This document shows, in pieces, positions 19,370 through 28,691 of a stretch of 64,000 nucleotides of DNA. Origin of the DNA: Vibrio sp. 10N (GTDB lineage Bacteria > Pseudomonadota > Gammaproteobacteria > Enterobacterales > Vibrionaceae); NCBI RefSeq assembly GCF_036245475.1, contig NZ_BTPM01000001.1, positions 806,001 to 870,000 of the forward strand, given 5' to 3'. Position numbers and translations under genes: made by a program. The notes under the pieces were generated by a model. The model was not told where the DNA came from and did not search any database. It was given only the letters and a program-made list of their open reading frames with translations. How positions within the stretch are numbered: the first letter of the stretch is position 1; each line of letters begins with the position of its first letter.

Positions 19370-19418
19370 TAGTGGTAAAAAGGTAATAGCAAAAAGCTCC
19401 GACACTGTCGCAATGTAG

Positions 19419-19493
19419 ATCAGATAAGGATCGGTTGACCGATCCTTCTGATGAGAGACAATCGGAAACCTGTTTATAGGTTTCCGATTTTTT
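19419..19493 (+). terminator. Two hairpins in the IS leader; the second is an intrinsic terminator touching the transposase start
   Basis: Hairpin one: ATCAG + AAGGATCGG (19419-19434) with CCGATCCTT + CTGAT (19439-19452). Hairpin two: ATCGGAAACCT (19461-19471) with AGGTTTCCGAT (19478-19488), followed by a T run ending at 19493, one base before the transposase ATG. It would stop read-through from feoABC entering the transposase. Confidence 0.8.
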
Positions 19494-20831
19494 ATGTCAA
19501 TTCAAAACTTCTTTGCCGACTTCCTCGAAGAAAACCCAGTCGATGTAGCTCAGCTCACCACATTCTCTGAACACATTCCTGATGAGTGGGTCGCTAAAGC
19601 AGCCTCTCTGTCTGATAAAGCGACAATCCGTCGACGCCGATTACCGAGTGATATGGTTTTGTGGTTAATTGTTGGTATGGCTTTTTTCCGTAATGAACCC
19701 ATTGCCGAAGTCGCACGGAGAATGAATGTCTGTGCTGATGGCCTTGCTGATGAAGAGCTGTTGGCAAAGAGCGCTTTAACCCAAGCAAGACAGCGCTTAG
19801 GTAAAGCAGCACCAGAATGGCTGTTTAAGCAATGCGGAAAAACATGGGGGCTTGAGCGATACCCTGATGATACTTGGCAAGGCCTACAGGTTTTTGCTGT
19901 AGATGGTGCTCTTTTTAGAACAGCTGACACCCCCGAATTAAGAGAACATTTTGGCTCTGGTAATACGTCTAGCAACAGGCAAACACCTCATCCAGTATTG
20001 AGGGTTGTGACCATGATGAATGTTCGCTCTCATGTCATCGTTGATGCAGCGATAAGCCCGTATCGCCGAGGTGAAATCCCTCTCGCGATGCCCTTCATCA
20101 ACGCTTTACCAGACAACTCTGTGACATTACTGGATAAAGGGTTTTATGGAGCAGATTTACTACTTTCTCTTCACAACAGTGGAATAAATAGACACTGGCT
20201 TCTCCCTGCAAAGAAAGGAGTCAAATATACCCTACTGGACGATAAAGAAAGCAGTGACATGCTAGTAGAGATGAAGACCTCTCCACAGGCTCGTAAGAAG
20301 AACCCTAATCTTCCTGAGAAATGGACAGTCAGGGCGGTCACTTACGAGGTCCAAGGTAAATCCAAGACGGTGTTTACCTCTCTTCCTAGAGACAAGTATG
20401 ACGCTCAATCCGTGGCAGAGCTTTATCATGAAAGGTGGGAAATAGAATTAGGTTATCGTGACATCAAGAGTTCGATGCAACATAACGCTTTAGTGTTGAG
20501 AAGCAAAACAGTCGATCTCGTCTATCAAGAGCTATGGGGACTGCTACTTGGTTATAACTTGGTGAGACGAGAAGCTAGTCAAGCCGCAGTTGAACACGGG
20601 CGCTTACCTAATGAAATAAGTTTTAAGTATGCCTGCCAATTTATAGCCAGCCAGCTCAAAGTGATGAGTAAAGCGGTATCCTTAAGTAACACGCCGAAAC
20701 GCTTAAAGAGCCTTCGAGGCGACCTATCCATCCTCTTTATAGACAAACGCCCTAAGCCAAATCGGCCTAGGGCGGTAAAAATATCAAAAACCCGATACCC
20801 TGTTAATCGCAACGCTGCTCCTCTTAAATGA
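19494..20831 (+). CDS. IS4-family DDE transposase
   Basis: A 445-residue cut-and-paste transposase. The N-terminus resembles the IS4 helical DNA-binding domain (FFADFLEENPVDVAQL, RRRRLPSDMVLWLIVGMAFF). The catalytic aspartates lie in FAVDGALFRTAD and VTLLDKGFYGA, and the C-terminal signature YHERWEIELGYRDIK fits the IS4 pattern Y-(2)-R-(3)-E-(6)-K with its catalytic Glu. No stop or frameshift is seen, so it may be active. No ribosome binding site lies in front of the ATG, because the preceding bases are the arm and T run of a terminator; translation is probably weak by design. Confidence 0.93.
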   Translation: MSIQNFFADFLEENPVDVAQLTTFSEHIPDEWVAKAASLSDKATIRRRRLPSDMVLWLIVGMAFFRNEPIAEVARRMNVCADGLADEELLAKSALTQARQRLGKAAPEWLFKQCGKTWGLERYPDDTWQGLQVFAVDGALFRTADTPELREHFGSGNTSSNRQTPHPVLRVVTMMNVRSHVIVDAAISPYRRGEIPLAMPFINALPDNSVTLLDKGFYGADLLLSLHNSGINRHWLLPAKKGVKYTLLDDKESSDMLVEMKTSPQARKKNPNLPEKWTVRAVTYEVQGKSKTVFTSLPRDKYDAQSVAELYHERWEIELGYRDIKSSMQHNALVLRSKTVDLVYQELWGLLLGYNLVRREASQAAVEHGRLPNEISFKYACQFIASQLKVMSKAVSLSNTPKRLKSLRGDLSILFIDKRPKPNRPRAVKISKTRYPVNRNAAPLK

Positions 20832-20890
20832 ACTACGTTGCGACACTGTCGGAGCTTTTTATTGGGTGATACTTAAGTACGTCTGAACTA

Positions 20891-21319
20891 TTACGCCTTT
20901 TTGAACTGCTCACTATTCAAAAGCTGTGCTTGAATGCGTTCAGCCAAACCTTGCTGCTCGTCATCGCTGCGATACTCACCTTTTGCATTCCCCCAAAGTG
21001 GCCCTGGCCACGCCAAGTCATCTTTGTACCTTGCAATATGGTGAACATGTAGTTGCGGTACCATATTTCCTAGCGCGCCGAAATTGAGTTTGTCTGGAGT
21101 AAACAGTGTCTCTAATGCTCGGTTAACCAGTTCCGACTCCACCAAGAATTGTTGCTGCTCTTGCATTGGGAGGTGGTGCAGTTCGGTTAGATCGGCTTTT
21201 TTCGGGACTAAGATAACCCAAGGCACGGAGTTGTCGCGGTGCAGTAGCGCCAGACTCAATGGAAACTCACCAAGCAGGGTGGTGTCTTTTTTTAGTTGTG
21301 GGTGCAGTTCAAAGCTCAT
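20891..21319 (-). CDS. HIT-like protein with incomplete histidine triad
   Basis: A 142-residue HIT-superfamily protein. The core ends in VPQLHVHHIARYKDD; the canonical H-x-H-x-H-x-x motif would be read here as Q-L-H-V-H-H-I, so the first triad histidine is Gln while the two following histidines remain. HIT proteins hydrolyse or transfer nucleoside phosphates; the substrate here is unknown. It is transcribed in the same direction as argS, 84 bases downstream of it and after the argS terminator, so it probably has its own promoter. Confidence 0.8.
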   Translation of the reverse strand: MSFELHPQLKKDTTLLGEFPLSLALLHRDNSVPWVILVPKKADLTELHHLPMQEQQQFLVESELVNRALETLFTPDKLNFGALGNMVPQLHVHHIARYKDDLAWPGPLWGNAKGEYRSDDEQQGLAERIQAQLLNSEQFKKA

Positions 21320-21345
21320 TGCAGTTGCTCACATCAAAAGGGATA

Positions 21346-21378
21346 CAAAAAAGGCGAGTTACTTTCGCATCTCGCCTT
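21346..21378 (-). terminator. Intrinsic terminator of argS
   Basis: On the minus strand AAGGCGAG (21378-21371) pairs with CTCGCCTT (21358-21351) and is followed by a U run. Confidence 0.85.
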
Positions 21379-21403
21379 CTATTATGAACGGTAATTCAAT
21401 AAA

Positions 21404-23137
21404 TTACATTCTTTCTAGAGTCTCGATACCCAGTAGCTCAAGACCTTGCTTGATAGTCTTAGCAGTCAGTGCAGCAAGACGTAGACGGCTTTGCTTAACT
21501 GCTTCGTCTTCTGCAACTAGGATTGGGCAAGCTTCGTAGAAGCTAGAGAATTGACCTGCTAGTTCGAATAGGTAGCTACACATGATGTGAGGCTGACCTT
21601 CACGAGCCACAGACTCAACCGCTTCTTCAAACTGTAGAAGCTTAGCAACCAGTGCTTTCTCTTTTTCGTCAGTGATCTTGATGTCGCCAGTAAGCTCATC
21701 CATAGATACGCCAGCTTTCGCGAATACAGATGCAACACGCGTGTAAGCGTACTGCATGTATGGTGCAGTGTTACCTTCGAACGCAAGCATGTTGTCCCAG
21801 TCGAACACGTAGTCTGTAGTACGGTGCTTAGAAAGGTCTGCGTATTTAACCGCTGCCATTGCAACCGTGTTTGCGATGTTTGCTTTCTCTTCGCTCGCAA
21901 GTTCAGGGTTCTTTGACTCGATAAGCGCGTTTGCACGCTCTACCGCTTCATCCAGAAGATCCGCAAGACGAACTGTGCCGCCAGCACGAGTCTTAAATGG
22001 ACGACCATCTTTACCTAGCATCATACCGAACGCATGGTGCTCAAGCGTTGTTGATTCTGGCACGTAGCCTGCTTTGCGAACGATAGTCCACGCTTGTTGC
22101 AGGTGCTGGTGCTGACGTGAATCGATGAAGTAAAGTACGCGATCGGCGCCAAGCTGCTCGTAACGGTACTTAGCACATGCGATATCAGTAGTGGTGTATA
22201 GGAAACCGCCATCGCGTTTTTGGATGATAACGCCCATTGGCTCACCATCTTTGTTTTTGTATTCATCAAGGAATACAACTTGTGCGCCGTCATCTTCAAC
22301 CGCTAGGCCTTTTTCTTGAAGATCTTTTACGATAGCTGGAAGCATGTCGTTGTACATACTCTCGCCCATGACGTCTTCACGAGTGAGTGATACGTTTAGA
22401 CGGTCGTAGTTGCGCTGGTTTTGAATCATGGTGATATCAACTAGTTTCTTCCACATCTCAGCGCAGAACTCATCACCGCTTTGCAGTTTCACTACGTAGT
22501 TACGAGCGCGTACTGCGAACTCTTCGTCTTCATCGTAAAGCTTTTTAGATTCACGGTAGAAGGCTTCTAGGTCAGAAAGCTCCATTGAAACTTCACCAGA
22601 CTCTTTTTGAACGCGCTCTAGGTTTGCGATAAGCATACCGAACTGAGTACCCCAGTCACCGATGTGGTTTGCACGAACAACCTTGTGGCCAAGGAACTCT
22701 AGAGTACGAACAACCGCATCACCGATGATGGTTGAACGTAGGTGACCAACGTGCATTTCTTTAGCAACGTTTGGTGCTGAGTAGTCAGCAACGATAGTTT
22801 GTTGCGCTTGTGTCGCTACGCCTAGGCGAGCGTCTGCAAGTGCTTCGTCAGCTTGCTGCGCAAGAAATTCTTCGCTTAGAAAGATGTTGATAAAACCAGG
22901 ACCAGCAATTTCAGTTTTGCTTGCAATTCCATCTAGGTCCAAAACGTCCAGAACTTTTTGTGCGAATTCTCGTGGATTAGTACCCAACTTCTTAGCAACG
23001 CCCATTACACCGTTTGCTTGGTAGTCACCAAACTGTGGTTTTGCAGATTGGCGAACAGCCGCAGGACTGCCTGCAGGTGCGCCAGCGGCTTCGAGAGCCT
23101 GAGATACTTTGTCGTTGATCAGTGCTTGGATATTCAC
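21404..23137 (-). CDS. argS: Arginyl-tRNA synthetase
   Basis: Class I synthetase that charges tRNA-Arg. From the GTG at 23137 the protein is 577 residues, the same as E. coli ArgS, and begins (V/M)[14 protein letters not shown]. The GTG is preferred over ATG two codons upstream because the GAAGGAA ribosome binding site would touch that ATG but lies ~6 bases from the GTG. Motifs: N-terminal Add-1 domain, HIGH-like [12 protein letters not shown], and the C-terminal anticodon-binding domain ([10 protein letters not shown]). It lies back-to-back with a yecM-like gene, as in E. coli. Confidence 0.96.
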   Translation of the reverse strand: MNIQALINDKVSQALEAAGAPAGSPAAVRQSAKPQFGDYQANGVMGVAKKLGTNPREFAQKVLDVLDLDGIASKTEIAGPGFINIFLSEEFLAQQADEALADARLGVATQAQQTIVADYSAPNVAKEMHVGHLRSTIIGDAVVRTLEFLGHKVVRANHIGDWGTQFGMLIANLERVQKESGEVSMELSDLEAFYRESKKLYDEDEEFAVRARNYVVKLQSGDEFCAEMWKKLVDITMIQNQRNYDRLNVSLTREDVMGESMYNDMLPAIVKDLQEKGLAVEDDGAQVVFLDEYKNKDGEPMGVIIQKRDGGFLYTTTDIACAKYRYEQLGADRVLYFIDSRQHQHLQQAWTIVRKAGYVPESTTLEHHAFGMMLGKDGRPFKTRAGGTVRLADLLDEAVERANALIESKNPELASEEKANIANTVAMAAVKYADLSKHRTTDYVFDWDNMLAFEGNTAPYMQYAYTRVASVFAKAGVSMDELTGDIKITDEKEKALVAKLLQFEEAVESVAREGQPHIMCSYLFELAGQFSSFYEACPILVAEDEAVKQSRLRLAALTAKTIKQGLELLGIETLERM

Positions 23138-23312
23138 ACGCATTTCCTTCAAAACTTGGCTTCAATTCTTGGAATTGGATTTAATCTAGTAAATTGGCGC
23201 ACATAATAGCAACTTTAGCGCCGCTCACCTAGGGGGAAAGTTTGTATTTTTTCTGATTCTAGCTCAATCCTGCTACTATTTGGCGTTTGATGATCAAAGT
23301 GAGCACGAAAAA

Positions 23313-23915
23313 ATGCAACAAACCCTGATAGAAAAAGGTCTAGTGCCTTCTGCAATGTTGAATAAAATCGATGATTTTCTGGATAATATTCAGGCTTTAT
23401 GCAGCCTGTTAGCTATCGATTTATCTGCTTATCAAGCGGACCACATTGCGCTGCGTATCAACGATGGGGAGTTGGCAAAAGCTGCGCATCACGCATGGCT
23501 CGACTATGGCAAAGTGATCTCCGAGGCACAAATTAATGGCCGCCCAATTATTGTTCTTGAGTTTGATAACCCAATTGCAAGCCATGGCTGGTCGATTGAG
23601 TGTTTAGAGCTGCCTTACCCTGCTATCGGTAAACAACATCCGGTTGAAGATTGGGAGCATGTCGAGTTTGTGGTGCCATCCGAGGCGCAGACAGCAGACG
23701 AATTTTTGCTGGACTTGTATGCGAAGTTCCCTGAATTTGAAACCAAGTTAGAGAGGGCCAAAGCGCAAGGTGTGAAAGTGAAATTATCGAGCCCGAAAGG
23801 TGAAGGGGAGCGATTGGCTAATCCGACGGTTGCGTTTACACATGACAATATCTGCATTAAGCTTCACCCCTACGCGCTCAAACAGATTGTTGAATCAGAA
23901 AATCAACGAGAGTGA
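23313..23915 (+). CDS. yecM: YecM-like VOC-fold protein
   Basis: About 201 residues, similar to E. coli YecM: YQADHIALRIN, INGRPIIVLEFDNPI, VEDWEHVEFVVP, SSPKGEGERLANPTVAFT and IKLHPYALKQIV align with the family. The vicinal-oxygen-chelate fold suggests a metal-binding enzyme, but no reaction is known. ATG 23313 is chosen; an in-frame TTG at 23280 would add 11 residues with no family match. The position next to argS is conserved with enterobacteria. Confidence 0.85.
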   Translation: MQQTLIEKGLVPSAMLNKIDDFLDNIQALCSLLAIDLSAYQADHIALRINDGELAKAAHHAWLDYGKVISEAQINGRPIIVLEFDNPIASHGWSIECLELPYPAIGKQHPVEDWEHVEFVVPSEAQTADEFLLDLYAKFPEFETKLERAKAQGVKVKLSSPKGEGERLANPTVAFTHDNICIKLHPYALKQIVESENQRE

Positions 23916-23974
23916 GTTTTTAGAGGCAAATAAGAAGAATCAATTGAGAAACAGAGCTGTTACGGATCAGAAGC

Positions 23975-24745
23975 ATGAAAGATAGATTTAGTTTAAAAGG
24001 GAAAACGGCTTTGGTAACTGGAGCATCGAGTGGGATCGGTGCTCACATCGCGAAAACCTTTGCCCTTGCGGGATGTCGTGTGGTGCTAGCAGCAAGACGA
24101 AGCGAACGGTTGCATCAACTGGTTAGTGACATTCAAGCTCAAGGTGGGCAGGCGTTTGCCATTGAAATGGATGTGAGTAGCACCGAGTCGGTTGAGAGTG
24201 CGATGCATGCCGCGACGTGTGAATTTGGTGTACCAAACATCATTGTCAACAATGCGGGTATAAGTGGGCAGTTTGAGTCTGTGAGTCACACTGATGAAGC
24301 CGCTATGGACCAAGTGTTTGACGTGAATTTTAAGGGTGCATGGAGAGTATCGAAAATAGCCTGTGATAGGCTTATTGAAGCTAACATGCCAGGTAGCATT
24401 ATCAACCTGATTTCTATTGCCGCCCATGGTCATGCCGCGGGAATTTCCAGTTATGCGATGTCTAAAACAGCGCTGCTTTCCTTTACCAAAAACCTCGCGT
24501 TAGAAGTGGCAGAGCATGGAATTCGGGTTAATGGTGTTAGCCCAGGAACATTTCAAACAGAAATGACCGCAGCTGAGTATGATGAAGAGGGTAACAATCA
24601 GTTTACACCACTTCCTCCTATTGGTCGTGAAGGAAAACTCTCTGATCTTGATGGTTTGTTCGTATTTTTAGCCAGTGATGCCTCTAGCTTTATTACTGGT
24701 ACTTGTACACCAGTTGATGGTGGCCACCTACTGCGTTCGCTTTGA
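23975..24745 (+). CDS. Short-chain dehydrogenase/reductase
   Basis: A 256-residue classical SDR. NAD(P)-binding motif TGASSGIGAHIAK near residue 14, structural motif NNAGISG, active-site serine in LISIAAHGHAAG, and catalytic YAMSK. The C-terminus TGTCTPVDGGHLL is typical. The RR pair after the second strand (AARRSERL) suggests NADPH preference. Substrate unknown. It follows the yecM-like gene and ends at an intrinsic terminator. Confidence 0.85.
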   Translation: MKDRFSLKGKTALVTGASSGIGAHIAKTFALAGCRVVLAARRSERLHQLVSDIQAQGGQAFAIEMDVSSTESVESAMHAATCEFGVPNIIVNNAGISGQFESVSHTDEAAMDQVFDVNFKGAWRVSKIACDRLIEANMPGSIINLISIAAHGHAAGISSYAMSKTALLSFTKNLALEVAEHGIRVNGVSPGTFQTEMTAAEYDEEGNNQFTPLPPIGREGKLSDLDGLFVFLASDASSFITGTCTPVDGGHLLRSL

Positions 24746-24770
24746 GTATCTCCTTTACTTACTAGGATGA

Positions 24771-24803
24771 AACAGGGTGGAGCTATGCAACACCCTGTTT
24801 TTT
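24771..24803 (+). terminator. Intrinsic terminator after the SDR gene
   Basis: AACAGGGTG (24771-24779) pairs with CACCCTGTT (24791-24799), followed by TTTT. It sits between convergent genes and may also limit purU transcription. Confidence 0.85.
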
Positions 24804-24832
24804 AAGGCGTGTCAAACCGAATTCAATATTAT

Positions 24833-25666
24833 CTACAAAATCACCGTTTTATTTCCATAAACAAACACATGATCATTAACCACTTTGTTCAGTGCCTTTG
24901 ACAATACGTTTTTCTCAACGTCACGACCGGCTTGCGCCATATCGGCTGCACTAAAGTTGTGGTCCACAGGAATCACGTCCTGCTTGATGATCGGCCCTTC
25001 GTCGAGGTCGTTGGTCACAAAGTGCGCCGTTGCACCGATGATTTTTACACCGCGGTCATAAGCCTGCTGATAAGGTTTCGCGCCGATAAAGGCTGGCAAG
25101 AAGCTGTGGTGAATGTTGATGATCTTATGGTGGTACTTCTCAACAAAGGTTGGAGTAAGTACACGCATGTATTTTGCCAGAACGAGATAGTCAGCATCAT
25201 ACTGGTCGATGGCTTCAAGCATTTTGGCTTCATGCTCTTCGCGGCTGAGGCCCTCGTGAGACACACAGTGGTAAGGGATATCAAATTTCTCAGTCAAACC
25301 TTGCAGGATGTCGTAGTTACCGATCACAGCTGCAATTTCAACATCAAGGCTGCCATCGAAGTTTTTCATTAAGATATCACCAAGGCAGTGAGCTTCTTTC
25401 GTCACTAAGATCACAATGCGCTTGCGAGATGAATCGACCAGTTTACGTTTAGTGCCTTGAGGAAGTGCTTGGTCTAGGTCGGCTAAGAAGGTTTCATCAT
25501 TGAAATAACCCTCAAGTTCAGTACGCATAAAGAAATGGCCGCTGGTGTTATCCACAAACTCGTTGTTGTGAATGATGTTCAGCTGGTGTTTGTAACAGAT
25601 GTTGGTGATCTTTGAGATCAGGCCAGGTGCATCGCTGCAATGCGTTAATAGGGTTTTCTTTTCCAT
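24833..25666 (-). CDS. purU: Formyltetrahydrofolate deformylase
   Basis: Hydrolyses 10-formyl-THF to THF and formate, balancing one-carbon pools and feeding formate to PurT. The 277 residues comprise an N-terminal ACT regulatory domain (LLTHCSDAPGLISKITNICY; ~1-80) and a formyltransferase-like catalytic domain with the active-site stretch INIHHSFLPAFIGAKPY and the C-terminal ATAHFVTNDLDEGPIIKQD. The ATG has a preceding GGAAGCAG-type binding site. The gene converges with the SDR gene. Confidence 0.95.
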   Translation of the reverse strand: MEKKTLLTHCSDAPGLISKITNICYKHQLNIIHNNEFVDNTSGHFFMRTELEGYFNDETFLADLDQALPQGTKRKLVDSSRKRIVILVTKEAHCLGDILMKNFDGSLDVEIAAVIGNYDILQGLTEKFDIPYHCVSHEGLSREEHEAKMLEAIDQYDADYLVLAKYMRVLTPTFVEKYHHKIINIHHSFLPAFIGAKPYQQAYDRGVKIIGATAHFVTNDLDEGPIIKQDVIPVDHNFSAADMAQAGRDVEKNVLSKALNKVVNDHVFVYGNKTVIL

Positions 25667-25929
25667 GATTTACTGCTTCCGTGAAAATACTGTTTTTACC
25701 TCGAGATGCGCTTAAAGCACAGGAGTGTTTTAAGCATAGACACAAGCGGTTAACTCGCATCAGGCTCACCTGAGGGTTTAATTCTGGGTGCGCTTTATGA
25801 AGGTTGTACGCAATCTAACCGACATTATTAATCTATTCTGAGCAAGGTTTCAACAAAAGAAGTGGCCAAGGCTTGCTAGAGCGCCGTCGGATGGCCGTTG
25901 ACTCGGCCCTATCTAGGACCATTTCCATT
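25667..25929. other. Gene-free gap between divergent purU and yoaA
   Basis: About 320 bases separate the two starts. I see no open frame with coding character and no recognisable RNA. Short inverted pieces occur (for example CAGG/CCTG near 25760) but nothing with a terminator or a riboswitch core. Promoters for both flanking genes must lie here. Confidence 0.5.
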
Positions 25930-25957
25930 TTTGAACTGTTGAGGGTTTGGGTATACT
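25930..25957 (+). promoter_or_regulatory. Possible promoter of yoaA-tsaB
   Basis: TTTGAA (25930-25935), 16-base spacer and TATACT (25952-25957), about 30 bases before the yoaA ATG. Confidence 0.4.
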
Positions 25958-25987
25958 AGGCCAATTCTTCGTAAGCAGCGGTGCCAA

Positions 25988-27946
25988 ATGGGTTCACGTA
26001 CAATCAATAAAGCTTTTGCCTCCGATGGTGCTTTGGGCACGGTTATACCGGGCTTTCAACCTCGTCAGCCTCAGCTCGATATGGCCAATGCCGTCGAACA
26101 GGCGATTGAGCATCAAACCCAGCTGGTGGTTGAAGCGGGAACGGGAACGGGTAAAACATTTGCCTATTTGGTTCCAGCACTGCTCAGCGGCAAGAAAACC
26201 ATCATCAGCACCGGCTCAAAGAACCTGCAAGAGCAGTTGTTCCACCGCGATTTACCCTTGATGGTTGAAGCACTTGGCTTTCATGGGCAGGTATCGCTAC
26301 TAAAAGGGCGCTCTAACTATTTGTGTCTTGATAGGCTGAGCCGCCAAATGGTGGAAAGTCATACCACTGAAACTCAGACCGATTTGTTGTCACAACTGGT
26401 GAAAGTGCGTTCGTGGTCATCGGAGACCAAATCTGGAGATCTCGGTGAGTGTGATGCTATTGCTGAAGATAGCCCGATTATTCCAACCATCACATCAACC
26501 AACGACAATTGCTTAGGCAAAGAGTGTCCAAGTTATGAAGATTGCTTTGTACTCAAAGCAAGACGACGCGCGCTGGACTCTGATGTTGTGGTGGTGAACC
26601 ACCACCTGTTTATGGCTGACTTGGCGATCAAAGAGACCGGATTTGGAGAACTGATCCCCGAAGCGGACGTGTTCATCTTCGACGAAGCACACCAGATCCC
26701 AGACATTGCCAGTCAATACTTCGGTCAGTCTATCTCTAGTCGCCAAATTCAGGATTTGTGCAAAGATATCGAGATAGGCTATCGCACCGAAGCCCGTGAT
26801 ATGCGTCAGCTACAAAAAGCGGGAGAGCGCCTATCACAAGCTGCTATGGAGATGCGAATCATCCTAGGCGACACCGGATTTCGAGGCAACTGGCGAGACG
26901 CCATTGCATCGCCGAACATTAAGCGTGAAATGGAACGCCTGATGGACGCACTAGAGTTCGTGATTGAGGTGCTAAAGCTGGCATTAGGCCGCAGCCAACT
27001 GCTGGATACCGCGTTCGAACGTGCCAACTTAGTAAAAGGACGCCTAGAGCGTGTCTGCGATGTGACCATCACCGGCTATTCTTATTGGTATGACACCTCT
27101 CCGCGACATTTCAGCCTACATATCACGCCGCTCACCGTCGCTGACAAGTTCCATGAACAGGTCGAAATGAAAGGCGGTGCGTGGATATTCACTTCAGCAA
27201 CTCTCGCAGTTTCCGATGACTTTGGGCATTTCACGTCACGTCTCGGCTTAGTGCCTAAGAAGCAGTTTTCTCTGCCAAGTCCGTTTGATTATCCCGAGCA
27301 AGCAAGGCTGTGTGTACCGCGTTACTTGCCTGAGCCAAACAGTCCGGGACTCGCCAATAAGCTGGTGAGCATGCTGGCGCCTGTGATTGAGCAAAACCAA
27401 GGGCGATGTTTCTTTTTGTGTACTTCGCACAGCATGATGCGAGAGTTGGGGGAGAAGTTTCGCGAAACCTTGTCACTGCCCGTCTTGCTTCAGGGTGAGA
27501 CCAGCAAGCAAAAAACGTTGGCAGAATTTATGGAGCTTGGCAACGCGCTGCTAGTGGCGACAGGCGCTTTTTGGGAAGGAATAGATGTTAGAGGTGACAC
27601 CTTGAGCTGTGTTATCATCGACAAATTACCGTTTACCGCACCCGATGATCCCTTGCTTAAAGCTCGGATCGAAGATTGTAAATTGCAGGGCGGTGACCCG
27701 TTCCAGCAGGTACAAATACCGGATGCGGTTATTACCCTGAAACAGGGCGTGGGGCGTTTGATTCGCGACCAGAAAGACCGAGGGGCCCTCATCATATGCG
27801 ATAACCGTTTGGTGACTCGCGAGTATGGTGCGACCTTCTTATCCAGTTTGCCGCCGATCCCACGCACTCGTGATCTTGGTGTAATAAAACAGTTTTTAGC
27901 TCAGGACATGGCGCCTGAAGCGACAGAAGAACAAATTGAGAAATAA
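25988..27946 (+). CDS. yoaA: DinG/XPD-family ATP-dependent DNA helicase YoaA
   Basis: A 652-residue superfamily 2 Fe-S helicase of the XPD/DinG type, linked in E. coli to tolerance of replication damage together with the chi clamp-loader subunit. Walker A is EAGTGTGKTFAYL (~55), the DEAH box is VFIFDEAHQIPD, and four cysteines between them (CDAIAEDSP, DNCLGKECPSYEDC) suit the [4Fe-4S] cluster. Late motifs GAFWEGIDVRGD and QGVGRLIRDQKDRG are present. The stop codon abuts the tsaB ATG. The yoaA-tsaB pairing is conserved with E. coli. Confidence 0.93.
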   Translation: MGSRTINKAFASDGALGTVIPGFQPRQPQLDMANAVEQAIEHQTQLVVEAGTGTGKTFAYLVPALLSGKKTIISTGSKNLQEQLFHRDLPLMVEALGFHGQVSLLKGRSNYLCLDRLSRQMVESHTTETQTDLLSQLVKVRSWSSETKSGDLGECDAIAEDSPIIPTITSTNDNCLGKECPSYEDCFVLKARRRALDSDVVVVNHHLFMADLAIKETGFGELIPEADVFIFDEAHQIPDIASQYFGQSISSRQIQDLCKDIEIGYRTEARDMRQLQKAGERLSQAAMEMRIILGDTGFRGNWRDAIASPNIKREMERLMDALEFVIEVLKLALGRSQLLDTAFERANLVKGRLERVCDVTITGYSYWYDTSPRHFSLHITPLTVADKFHEQVEMKGGAWIFTSATLAVSDDFGHFTSRLGLVPKKQFSLPSPFDYPEQARLCVPRYLPEPNSPGLANKLVSMLAPVIEQNQGRCFFLCTSHSMMRELGEKFRETLSLPVLLQGETSKQKTLAEFMELGNALLVATGAFWEGIDVRGDTLSCVIIDKLPFTAPDDPLLKARIEDCKLQGGDPFQQVQIPDAVITLKQGVGRLIRDQKDRGALIICDNRLVTREYGATFLSSLPPIPRTRDLGVIKQFLAQDMAPEATEEQIEK

Positions 27947-28648
27947 ATGACTTACAAAATACTCGCGATCGATACCGCAACCGAAAATTGCTCAGTGGCT
28001 TTGCTGGTGGGTGACACCACATACTCACGCAGTGAATTGGCTCCGCGTGACCACACTAAGAAAGTACTGCCAATGGTGGATGAGCTGCTTAAAGAAGCAG
28101 GCCTGACTTTGGCTGAGCTTGACGCTTTAGCGTTTGCTCGTGGTCCTGGTAGTTTTACTGGCGTACGTATTTGTATTGGTATCGCACAGGGCCTAGGTTT
28201 TGGTGCTGATTTGCCGATGATCGGTATTTCGACGCTTAAAGCAATGGCGCAAGGCGCGTATCGTGTCGGCGGAGCAACCACGGTCGCAAGCGCGATTGAT
28301 GCTCGTATGAACGAGGTGTATTGGGGGCGCTTTGAGCGTCTTGAGTCTGGTGACTGGCAGGATGTGGATCAAGAGCAAGTTGTCCCGCCGAGCGTGTTAG
28401 TTGAGAACTTAGTGAAAGATGAGCACACGTGGACAACTGCTGGCACGGGTTGGGAAGCATACGCGGACACGCTATCAACGCTAGCCATCGACACTCAAGC
28501 CTCACAGGTTCAGTTCCCAGAAGCGCAAGATATCGCTTTTCTTGCTCAGTTTGAGCTGGCAAAAGGCAATACGGTTCCTGCTGAAGAAGCCAGCCCAGTG
28601 TATCTACGTGATACAGTCGCTTGGAAAAAGCTGCCGGGCAGAGAGTAA
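27947..28648 (+). CDS. tsaB: tRNA threonylcarbamoyladenosine biosynthesis protein TsaB
   Basis: TsaB (YeaZ) is the scaffold partner of TsaD in making t6A37 on ANN-decoding tRNAs. The 233 residues match the family length (E. coli 231) with the ASKHA-fold motifs [30 protein letters not shown] and [11 protein letters not shown]. The start directly follows the yoaA stop, so translation is coupled. Confidence 0.95.
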   Translation: MTYKILAIDTATENCSVALLVGDTTYSRSELAPRDHTKKVLPMVDELLKEAGLTLAELDALAFARGPGSFTGVRICIGIAQGLGFGADLPMIGISTLKAMAQGAYRVGGATTVASAIDARMNEVYWGRFERLESGDWQDVDQEQVVPPSVLVENLVKDEHTWTTAGTGWEAYADTLSTLAIDTQASQVQFPEAQDIAFLAQFELAKGNTVPAEEASPVYLRDTVAWKKLPGRE

Positions 28649-28691
28649 TCAAGGAGAGGGCTAGTTTGTTAATGGCTAGCCCGATTAGACT

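Larger units (their letters stand above)
19391..20860 (+). mobile_element. Intact IS4-family-type insertion sequence (~1470 bp)
   Basis: Terminal inverted repeats of 28 bp (19391-19418 and 20833-20860) share the core AAAAAGCTCCGACACTGTCG and differ at one position. Between them lies one full-length transposase and a hairpin-rich 5' leader. I see no convincing target-site duplication in the flanks, so the insertion may be old, or the true outer ends may differ by a few bases. It sits between feoC and the HIT-protein gene without breaking either. Confidence 0.92.

Noticed and set aside
19370..19390. Target-site duplication of the insertion sequence
   Set aside because: The bases outside the left and right inverted repeats do not match over 8-13 positions in any register tried.
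25667..25929. Possible riboswitch or leader RNA in front of purU
   Set aside because: Only short weak inverted pieces are visible and no conserved riboswitch core or terminator could be drawn.
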